A model generated the notes under the pieces. It was not told the origin of the DNA. It saw only the letters and a program-made list of their open reading frames with translations, and did no database searches. Made by a program: the position numbers and the translations under genes. Positions 10,191-16,633 of a stretch of DNA of 55,978 nt are shown here, one piece after another (the first letter of the stretch is position 1; each line of letters begins with the position of its first letter). The stretch covers positions 1-55,978 of the forward strand of contig WSYB01000037.1 of assembly GCA_009773645.1 (NCBI GenBank), given 5' to 3'. Source of the stretch: Geobacteraceae bacterium. GTDB taxonomy: Bacteria; Desulfobacterota; Desulfuromonadia; Geobacterales; Geobacteraceae.

Positions 10191-10344
10191 TTCAAAGAGC
10201 CTAAATACTGCCCTGTCCGCTGCTGCTAAAGCCGGTGAATGCCGGCTGCCTGGGAAAAAGTCTGGCCGCGGTTTTTATGCTTATTGAATTTTTTGTTGGC
10301 AGAATGTGAGGGGGAATGGTCAAGGATGTGAAATTTGCGGTTTA

Positions 10345-11076
10345 TTACTGATTGACTGCTTTACATGCAGTTGCAGAGCCGAGTGGGTCAGTCATATTTC
10401 CGAACCAGATCACAGCGACATTTTTATAGATACCGATACCAAAGGCAAGCCAGTTGCTCCTTTGCCACATTCCGGTTTCAAGAATGAGGGCGTTATGCGA
10501 AGGGCTTCTCTTCCAACCATCCAGCACCCGGCTTACCGTAACTTCGCTTTCTGAGGTCCAATAAGCGTTCTCATATCCATCACCGGTGTAAACATGATTG
10601 GTGATTTCCCGCGGTTTGTCCCACATCTTCTCAGCATACCGATGGTCACTTGTATAACAAACCGGTGTCCAAAATCCTCGATCTGACCAACTGTGCAGGC
10701 TGCAATTCTCCCCCCTGCTATCTTGACCTTCAGCCGGTCTGTTCTCGTGAAGATCGATTGCATGGAATCGAGCAACTTTGGTGAGAGACTTCGAAATTGC
10801 AATGGGCGGGAGTCCATTGCTTTCTCTGTATTCATTTACTCGCCTGACCAGTTCAGCTTCTTTTGGGGAAAGACATTTTTCAACTTCTGCTACCGCCTCT
10901 TTGCTTAGCTTCATTTCACCTGTTGACGCGATGCATGTTGTGCTGGCTGAAATCACAATATATGAAAAGATGGCAGCAATAAAGCATCCCACTATGTTTA
11001 TTCCATCGCGTATTTGGAATAACATAGTTTTTTGAACCTTTTTATTCCATTTTTGTAACCCATTGGATGTAAACAT
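10345..11076 (-). CDS. Exported CAP/SCP-superfamily protein
   Basis: About 243 residues if started at ATG 11076; GTG 11094 and ATG 11025 are also possible. A hydrophobic segment (INIVGCFIAAIFSYIVISAS) near the N-terminus indicates export or membrane anchoring. The body matches the CAP (SCP/PR-1) fold: NEYRESNGLPPIAISKSLTKVARFHAIDL, shown here as the segment NEYRESNGLPP then FHAIDLH, followed by CSLHSW, SPSHNALIL and a C-terminal IGIYKNVAVIWFG strand, with His and Glu residues in the usual cavity positions. Several cysteines may form disulfides. Bacterial CAP proteins are secreted, mostly with unknown substrates. Upstream lie a 15-base motif and a structured element shared with the triheme cytochrome gene at 27346. 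Confidence 0.75.
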   Translation of the reverse strand: MFTSNGLQKWNKKVQKTMLFQIRDGINIVGCFIAAIFSYIVISASTTCIASTGEMKLSKEAVAEVEKCLSPKEAELVRRVNEYRESNGLPPIAISKSLTKVARFHAIDLHENRPAEGQDSRGENCSLHSWSDRGFWTPVCYTSDHRYAEKMWDKPREITNHVYTGDGYENAYWTSESEVTVSRVLDGWKRSPSHNALILETGMWQRSNWLAFGIGIYKNVAVIWFGNMTDPLGSATACKAVNQ

Positions 11077-11124
11077 GTTTTTTGATCCGTGCACTGAACC
11101 TTATTGACGCTGCCATAGACTGTT

Positions 11125-11139
11125 CAATACCGATACCAA
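11125..11139 (-). promoter_or_regulatory. Shared 15-base promoter-like motif, copy 1
   Basis: Read on the minus strand the motif is TTGGTATCGGTATTG, about 50 bases before the CAP-domain gene. An identical 15-mer sits 42 bases before the triheme cytochrome gene (27990-28004). GG, ten bases, then G gives the -24/-12 geometry of a sigma-54 promoter, although the usual C after each G is missing. The identity is observed; the promoter reading is inferred. Confidence 0.45.
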
Positions 11140-11200
11140 AGGGGAAGGTGTGCATGCGATCTCTTAATGTATTGATAATATTGAATAAACAGGCTGCAAA

Positions 11201-11244
11201 GGCAGGAAGCGGAGCCGGTCCCCTATGGTAAAACTTTGAACATC
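11201..11244 (-). promoter_or_regulatory. Conserved intergenic element, copy 1
   Basis: Shares with 28076-28120 an exact CGGAGCCGG and, 18-19 bases further on, a 16-base TAAAACTxTGxACATC block (plus-strand reading). It lies about 70 bases upstream of the 15-base motif and 135 bases from the CAP-domain gene. It could be an upstream activator site for the minus-strand gene or a structured leader of the plus-strand NamZ-like gene. Orientation is not settled. It accounts for most of the 404-base gap between the two genes; I see no gene in it. Confidence 0.45.
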
Positions 11245-11480
11245 ACGAGAGGCTGGATGAAAATAATTGCGATAATTCAAGGAGATGCAAGGAAGAGATA
11301 AAAGTGGGAATGGTCAATGTTTGAACAGTGGTGCCGTGTTACGTAACGCGGGGAATTTAAGCTTAAGGAATCGGTGTTTTTGCCGAAACACAAAAACAGG
11401 TTGCATCGGGCGCGTTACAGATTTCAAGCCTTTCTTCGCGTCTGGCGGCTGGCGTGAAAAATTGCCATTGTCAGGTTCAC

Positions 11481-12734
11481 ATGAACATGAGCAAGTGCAC
11501 AGTGCTGTTGTTATTACTGGCTGTTGCCGTGTGGCATCCGGCCGCACTTGCCGCCCCCCTTGTCAAGACCGGTGCGCAGGTGTTGCATGACGGCGGCTAC
11601 GTGGAACTGGGCTGCAAACGGGTAGGATTGATAACGAACCACACGGCCCTCGTGGAGGGGACACACCTGATCGACCTGATGCACAGGAGCGGCAAGGTGC
11701 GCCTTGCCGCCATCTTCGCGCCGGAGCACGGCCTGCGCGGCCTGGAAGAGGATGGTGTGCAGATCGGGGAAGGTGTGGATGAGCGGACCGGCGTACAGGT
11801 GTACAGCCTGTACGGAAAGACGAAGAAACCCGCCCCGGAAATGCTGCGCGACCTGGACCTCCTTGTGTTCGACATTCAGGACATAGGCTCCCGCTTTTAT
11901 ACCTACATCTCGACCATGGGGCTTGCGATGCAGGCGGCCGCGGAGGCGCATATCCCGTTCGTGGTCCTCGACCGTCCCAACCCGCTCGGGGGGGACTACG
12001 TTTCCGGTTTTGCGGTGCAGGAGGGGTTTGGCTCGTTTGTGGGTCAGTATCCAATCCCCGTTGCCCATGGCCTTACGATTGGTGAGCTGGCGCTGATGAT
12101 CAAGGGGGAGCGGATGCTGCCGGGGTTGGAGGGGCTCGATCTGCGGGTGATCAGGCAGTCAGGGTGGCACCGGGGAATGCGGTGGCCGGAGAACGGCCTT
12201 ACGTGGATAAGGACCAGCCCAAATATCCCAGATTATGAGACGGCGCTTATTTATCCCGGTCTCTGTTTCCTGGAGGCCACCACCGCCAGTGAAGGGCGCG
12301 GCACCCTGGAGCCGTTCAGGGTCGCCGGCATGACAGACGTCACTACCGTTGAACTCATCGCCAAGCTCAACGGGTGGAATCTGCCGGGGGTGAAATTTGA
12401 GTCTGCCGTATTTACTCCCAGGAGTATTCCCGGTATGTGCAGCAGGCCCAAGTACCGCGGCCGGGTGGTTTCCGGTGTGCGGCTGGTCATCACCAACCCC
12501 GCTGCATATCGTCCGGTGGAAACGGGTGTATTCCTCCTTAGCGCCTTTTACAGCTCTCTGGACAAGGGGAAGCGGGAAGAGTTCTTCAAGAGGGAAGGTT
12601 TTGACCGACTGGCCGGGACGGACATCCTGCGCAGAGCGATTCAGGAAGGGATGGCGCCGGAGGAGATCGTCGCCGCATGGGGTGCCGACGTACAGCGCTT
12701 TGAGGAAAAGCGAAGAAGGTATTTCCTCTACTAA
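11481..12734 (+). CDS. Exo-beta-N-acetylmuramidase NamZ-like (DUF1343) protein
   Basis: About 417 residues. The N-terminus (CTVLLLLLAVAVWHPAALAA) is a signal peptide, so the protein acts in the periplasm or outside. Hallmarks of the DUF1343/NamZ family are GLITNHTA, FAPEHGLRG, VQVYSLYG, DLLVFDIQDIGSRFYTYIS, VLDRPNPLGG and a C-terminal segment ending RRRYFLY. Characterised NamZ enzymes remove N-acetylmuramic acid from non-reducing ends of peptidoglycan fragments; this job is assigned by family. ATG 11481 or 11487 is preferred over the GTG at 11454 because the hydrophobic core then sits at the normal distance. The next gene starts 52 bases downstream on the same strand. Confidence 0.85.
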   Translation: MNMSKCTVLLLLLAVAVWHPAALAAPLVKTGAQVLHDGGYVELGCKRVGLITNHTALVEGTHLIDLMHRSGKVRLAAIFAPEHGLRGLEEDGVQIGEGVDERTGVQVYSLYGKTKKPAPEMLRDLDLLVFDIQDIGSRFYTYISTMGLAMQAAAEAHIPFVVLDRPNPLGGDYVSGFAVQEGFGSFVGQYPIPVAHGLTIGELALMIKGERMLPGLEGLDLRVIRQSGWHRGMRWPENGLTWIRTSPNIPDYETALIYPGLCFLEATTASEGRGTLEPFRVAGMTDVTTVELIAKLNGWNLPGVKFESAVFTPRSIPGMCSRPKYRGRVVSGVRLVITNPAAYRPVETGVFLLSAFYSSLDKGKREEFFKREGFDRLAGTDILRRAIQEGMAPEEIVAAWGADVQRFEEKRRRYFLY

Positions 12735-12786
12735 GATATCCTTCGAAGCGTCCCTGAAAGATTACGAAGAGGGAGCGTTAAACTCC

Positions 12787-13707
12787 ATGAATATCCAATG
12801 CCCCAACTGTAAAATCACCGGTCAGATCAGTGATGCCAAGATTCCGCCCGAAGGGCTCTTCATGAATTGTCCGAAGTGCAAAACCGGCTTTGAGGTAAGA
12901 AAAACCGCTGCAAGTAACTGGCAGGAGACCATGAGTGACTGCCCTGTCTGCCAATACTCCACGTTCAGTGACGAACGATTCGATATCTGCCCAAACTGCG
13001 GCCTGGTGATCAAAGACTATATGCAGCAGCAACGGGAGAAAAGGGGACGGGGCGAAAAACCCTTGGCGGAACGTAAAGCACCGCCTGAGGAGAGGAAAGT
13101 TGACCAGGCCAGGGAACGCCTGCGGCTGGAAGAAGAGTTGCGCCGGTTTGAAGAGGAGCAGCGAGCCCGGCGCACCTACACCATCCAGGATACCATGAAC
13201 GCCGCCGCCGAAGAGGTTCCTGCTGTCGCGGCGGAAATTCCCCTCCCGGTTAAGGTCCTTGGCTGGCTTTCCATAACTGTTGCGGCCTTATTGATTATTC
13301 TCGGCGGGAAAGGGCTTGATGCATATAGCGCCTGGACGCCGCCGGAAGATGTTTACTTGGAGGAACCCCCATCAAAGTTGGCGGTTTTCTTCACCTACGG
13401 GCTCCTCCCCGGGGTGCAGCTTTGTTTGGGCCTTTTCGCACTGGTTTTTGCCGGTCAGTACTTGAAGCTCCGGTCATGGGCCAGGGACTGCCTGGAAAAG
13501 ACATTCTGGGCCGGGCTGGCGGTAGCGTTCATATACGAAATAACAATGCTGGTGATCTTCGTGCGAAAGTCATCCAGTGGCGCCGGCTTCGGCTATTACG
13601 CCGTCGGGGTTATGGATATGCTCCTGATGCTGGTGCTCTGGTCTGCGCCTGTTTTGGTGGCCATAAGGTTCCTGCGGGAGCAGAAAGGAAGCGATATTTT
13701 CTTCTGA
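12787..13707 (+). CDS. Zinc-ribbon membrane protein of unknown function
   Basis: 306 residues starting at ATG 12787. The N-terminus holds an MJ0042-type zinc ribbon (CPNCK...CPKCK) and a second one (CPVC...CPNC). A charged, probably helical stretch rich in Glu, Arg and Lys follows at about residues 75-130 (ERLRLEEELRRFEEEQRARR). Then come about four membrane segments, around GWLSITVAALLIILGG, GLLPGVQLCLGLFALVFAG, FWAGLAVAFIYEITMLVIF and MDMLLMLVLWSAPVLVAI. The arrangement predicts cytoplasmic zinc ribbons joined to a membrane domain. It follows the NamZ-like gene and may share its transcript. The function is unknown; I recognise the ribbon only. Confidence 0.75.
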   Translation: MNIQCPNCKITGQISDAKIPPEGLFMNCPKCKTGFEVRKTAASNWQETMSDCPVCQYSTFSDERFDICPNCGLVIKDYMQQQREKRGRGEKPLAERKAPPEERKVDQARERLRLEEELRRFEEEQRARRTYTIQDTMNAAAEEVPAVAAEIPLPVKVLGWLSITVAALLIILGGKGLDAYSAWTPPEDVYLEEPPSKLAVFFTYGLLPGVQLCLGLFALVFAGQYLKLRSWARDCLEKTFWAGLAVAFIYEITMLVIFVRKSSSGAGFGYYAVGVMDMLLMLVLWSAPVLVAIRFLREQKGSDIFF

Positions 13708-13803
13708 GTCCTGTGCGTGCCGCACCCATGCCGCGAAGTTGCCCCGCCGCCGATCACAATCGCCCCGATGATTTTCCGCGTCCGCTCTTCCGCTCTTTCT
13801 ACC

Positions 13804-14874
13804 TTACTGCCTTCCTGTCTTTCTATCTTCCGCCTTCCCCCCAACCTCCGGCAGCAGCCGCTCCCGGCTCTGCACTGCGAGCAGCCAGACCGCCAGCAGC
13901 AGGGCGTTCTCTGCAAGGAGCACCCCGAAGCGCACCGGCACTGCCGGTAGGACGAAGACCAGCTTTTCAGCAAGCATTCCGAGGAGGACGGCGAGCGACA
14001 CGGCGCCGAGAATGCCGGCGTTGCGCTTCGCCCGGGCGGAAAGGAGAATCAGGAACGGGACGGCAAAGCAGGCGGCGAGGAAGAAGGCGCAAAGCTCCCG
14101 GCTGGGGGAGGCAGAGACCCGTTCGACGACGAACTGCACCTCCTCCGGAATGTTGCCGTACCAGAGGAGCAGAAACTGGGCAAAGAAGAGCCCGCCCCAG
14201 AGGATGCTGAAGCCGAACAGCAGCATTCCGAGGTCGCGCCGGGCAGCCGGCCAGTCCGCCTCCGCCTCTCTCCGCTGCCGGTCGAGCAGGAAGGCGAGCA
14301 TTCCCGCCAGCGCCAGCCCGGCGTAGAGCGCCTCAACAAAGAAATAGGCGCCGAGCATGCTGCTCACCCAGGGATAGGCGAGGGACATGACCCAGTCGAA
14401 GGCGACCAGGCTCTGGCAGGCGACGAAGAGGAAGAGGTAGGCGACCGCAAAGCGGACCCGGGCCGGGTCCTGCCGCAGGGAGCGGCAGGCGAAGAGGCAG
14501 GCCGCGGTTGCAGCGGCTGCGAGCAGCGCCAGGTTGCGGGTGAGGAAGAATGGGCGGTTCAGCCAGGCGGTTGGGGCCGCTGCCCAGGAGTAGAGGTCGA
14601 GGCTCGGCCAGAGCAGCAGCAGGAACAGGGCGGCAAGCAGCGGCAGCATGGTGACGGCTGCCAGGAGCTCGCTCCGCAGGGGGCCGGTCCAGCTGGCGCC
14701 GGTCAGATCGGTGACCGCCACCACGGCCACGCTCCCCTGGGCCAGGGCGGTCCAGAAGACCAGGGACACCAGGAGCGCTCCCCGCCCCCCCGTCAGGCCG
14801 AGCAGGGCGAGTGCCGCCGCAACTGCCAGCTGCAGCAGAAAGAATTTGCCACGGCTCAGGCTGACGGCTGTCAT
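13804..14874 (-). CDS. ActF-like membrane subunit of quinol oxidoreductase
   Basis: 356 residues starting at ATG 14874, overlapping the end of the ActD-like gene by 4 bases (ATGA). About ten hydrophobic segments (LLQLAVAAALALLGLTGG, LLAAVTMLPLLAALFLLLLW, VAYLFLFVACQSLVAFDWVM, FGFSILWGGLFFAQFLLLWY) match the size and SLAYPWVSSMLGAYFF-type motifs of alternative complex III subunit ActF. ActF packs beside ActC in the inner membrane and is thought to support quinol oxidation or ion movement; that is family knowledge. It is the last gene of the nine-gene operon. A longer frame reaching 15078 would enter the upstream gene out of frame and is rejected. Confidence 0.8.
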   Translation of the reverse strand: MTAVSLSRGKFFLLQLAVAAALALLGLTGGRGALLVSLVFWTALAQGSVAVVAVTDLTGASWTGPLRSELLAAVTMLPLLAALFLLLLWPSLDLYSWAAAPTAWLNRPFFLTRNLALLAAAATAACLFACRSLRQDPARVRFAVAYLFLFVACQSLVAFDWVMSLAYPWVSSMLGAYFFVEALYAGLALAGMLAFLLDRQRREAEADWPAARRDLGMLLFGFSILWGGLFFAQFLLLWYGNIPEEVQFVVERVSASPSRELCAFFLAACFAVPFLILLSARAKRNAGILGAVSLAVLLGMLAEKLVFVLPAVPVRFGVLLAENALLLAVWLLAVQSRERLLPEVGGKAEDRKTGRQ

Positions 14875-15308
14875 GGCTCCTCCTCCTCGCCGACGACGAT
14901 GACGAACCGCTCCGGGAACTGCGCCCCCTCGGCCAAGCCCCGCCCGCTCGGCAGGCGCGCCAACAGCAGGAAGCCGAAAAAGGCCCCCAGCGAGCCGCAG
15001 AGGATAGTCAGCAGGTAGCCGATGAGCAGAAACGGCGGGAGCGAGATGATCGGCTTGCCGCCGACGATGAGCGGCCAACTCAGGACCGAGTAAATGGTGA
15101 GGGCCAAGCCGCTGCCGAACCCGGTCAGGGCGCCGAAAAGGGCGAAGAAGCGCAGCCGGTCGGGGCGCTCGCCGAGTATCTCCATCACTTCGGGGACCTG
15201 GTAGGGCATCCGGATGCGGATGCTCTGCGGGTCGGTTCCCTCATCGATCAGTGCCCGCAGCCGCTCCAGGAACTCCTCCCGACTCTCGAAAACGAAGCGT
15301 TCTGTCAT
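14871..15308 (-). CDS. ActD-like (DUF3341) subunit
   Basis: 145 residues. The start overlaps the ActC stop by one base (TGATG), so translation is coupled. A soluble N-terminal part (ESREEFLERLRALIDEGTD, then MPYQVPEVMEILGER) is followed by two membrane segments (LTGFGSGLALTIYSVL and PPFLLIGYLLTILCGSLGAFFGFLLLA), as in ActD, which anchors at the periphery of alternative complex III. The length is slightly short of typical ActD. The C-terminal PERFVIVVG strand is retained. The call rests on order, topology and the DUF3341 pattern. Confidence 0.8.
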   Translation of the reverse strand: MTERFVFESREEFLERLRALIDEGTDPQSIRIRMPYQVPEVMEILGERPDRLRFFALFGALTGFGSGLALTIYSVLSWPLIVGGKPIISLPPFLLIGYLLTILCGSLGAFFGFLLLARLPSGRGLAEGAQFPERFVIVVGEEEEP

Positions 15309-16618
15309 CACTGATGCTCCTTGATCTCGGTCATGGAGAGGACCGGCAGCAGCCTGACGAAGAGAAGGAAGAAGAGGAAGAAGAGGCCGAAGGAGCCGAC
15401 GGTGATGCCGAACTCCACCAGGGAGAAGTTGTAGGTCCCCCAGGCGTACGGATCGTAGTCGTGGGAGAGGGAGGCAACGATAATGACGAAGCGCTCCAGC
15501 CACATACCGATATTCACCAGGATGCCGAGGATAAACAGCCAGGCGAGGTTGCGTCGCAGCCGCCGCACAAACATGGTCAGGGGGAGGAGGGAGTTACAGA
15601 CGATCATGATGGCGAACAGCACCCGGTAGTCACCGAGAGCGCGGTAGAGGTACTGGTCTCGCTCGAAGGGGCTGTTGCCGTAAAGGGACAGGCCATGTTC
15701 GACCAGGTAGGTATAGGTGATGATCAGGGAGGTGAAGAGAAGGATCTTGGCTATTGCCTCGAAGTGGTCGACGGTGATGTACGGCTCCAGGCGAAGCCAT
15801 CGGCGCATCGGGATGGTCAGAGTGATAACCATGGCGGTACCGGAGAAGATCGCCCCGGCGACGAAATAGGGGGCGAAGATGGTAGTGTGCCACCCCGGGA
15901 CAATGCTGACGGCGAAGTCCCAGGAGACGATGGAGTGGACCGAGGCGACCAGCGGCGTGGCGAAGGCGGCCAGGAAGAGGTAGAGGCGGCCGTAGTGGCG
16001 CCACTGGAGCACTGTTCCCTGCCAGCCGAGGGAGAGGAGACCGTAGGTGCGGCCGCGCAGGCCCGGAAGGCGGCGGCGGGCGATGGCCAGGTCGGGAATC
16101 ATCCCGACGTAGAAGAAGACCAGGCTGACAATCAGGTAGGTGGTGACGGCGAACACGTCCCAGACCAGGGGGGAGCGGAAGTTGGGCCAGATCAGCCGTT
16201 CACTCGGGTAGGGGAGGAGATAGTAGAAGACCCAGACCCGGCCGAGATGGATCAGGGGGAAGAGGGACGCCACCAGCAGGGCGAAGACGGTCATCGCCTC
16301 GGCGCTGCGGTTGAAGCTGGTGCGAAAGCGGGCGCGGAAGAGGTAGAGGACGGCGGAGATGAGGGTGCCGGAGTGGGCGATTCCGACCCAGAAGACGAAG
16401 TTGGTGATCAGCATCGCCCACCCCACCGGGTGGTTCTTGCCGGAGAGCCCCAATCCCCGCAAGGCCAGCCCGCCCCACAGGATGAAGAGCATCAGTGCGA
16501 GCAGGGCGCACAGCCCCACCCCAGCCAGGTAGCGCAGGCCGGGCCGCCCTAAGGCCGCCAGGACGTCTTTCTCGACCCGCCCGGTAGCAGTCGTTATGTT
16601 TTGCTCCTCACCCCTCAC
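15308..16618 (-). CDS. ActC-like NrfD-family quinol-oxidising membrane subunit
   Basis: 436 residues with ten predicted membrane helices (LCALLALMLFILWGGLALRG, TYLIVSLVFFYVGMIPDLAIA and others). NrfD/PsrC features are visible, including GWAMLITNFVFWVGIAHSGT and SIVPGWHTTIFAPYFVAGAI (the latter is ActC-like). ActC carries the proposed menaquinol site and passes electrons to the Fe-S clusters of ActB. The start is a GTG at 16618 that overlaps the ActB stop as GTGA. This junction lies inside four 7-bp tandem repeats, so the first residues (MRGEEQN) are repeat-encoded. A further in-frame start is not obvious until well inside the first helix. Confidence 0.88.
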   Translation of the reverse strand: MRGEEQNITTATGRVEKDVLAALGRPGLRYLAGVGLCALLALMLFILWGGLALRGLGLSGKNHPVGWAMLITNFVFWVGIAHSGTLISAVLYLFRARFRTSFNRSAEAMTVFALLVASLFPLIHLGRVWVFYYLLPYPSERLIWPNFRSPLVWDVFAVTTYLIVSLVFFYVGMIPDLAIARRRLPGLRGRTYGLLSLGWQGTVLQWRHYGRLYLFLAAFATPLVASVHSIVSWDFAVSIVPGWHTTIFAPYFVAGAIFSGTAMVITLTIPMRRWLRLEPYITVDHFEAIAKILLFTSLIITYTYLVEHGLSLYGNSPFERDQYLYRALGDYRVLFAIMIVCNSLLPLTMFVRRLRRNLAWLFILGILVNIGMWLERFVIIVASLSHDYDPYAWGTYNFSLVEFGITVGSFGLFFLFFLLFVRLLPVLSMTEIKEHQ

Positions 16619-16633
16619 CCCTCACCCCTCACC
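16606..16633 (-). repeat. Four perfect 7-bp tandem repeats at the ActB/ActC junction
   Basis: The unit CCTCACC (GGTGAGG on the coding strand) occurs four times without a mismatch. Each unit carries a GTGA start/stop overlap and a GAGG ribosome-binding core. The ActB stop and ActC start lie in the third unit read along the minus strand. A change of one unit (7 bp) would alter the ActB C-terminus and its reading frame relative to ActC. Confidence 0.95.

Noticed and set aside
10221-10275. Cobalamin-riboswitch-like AAAGCCGGTGAATGCCGGC
   Set aside because: Only one short hairpin matches; the B12 box and remaining helices are absent, so it is just a hairpin after the thiolase gene, without a T tract.
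10430-10445. Third copy of the ATACCGATACCAAAGG motif
   Set aside because: It lies inside the CAP-domain gene, where it encodes the conserved FGIGIY strand, so it is likely coincidental and not a promoter. It weakens the motif's specificity slightly.
15251-16552. Long plus-strand open frame opposite the ActC-like gene
   Set aside because: The product is Glu/Gly/Asp-rich with no fold, an antisense shadow of the membrane protein gene.
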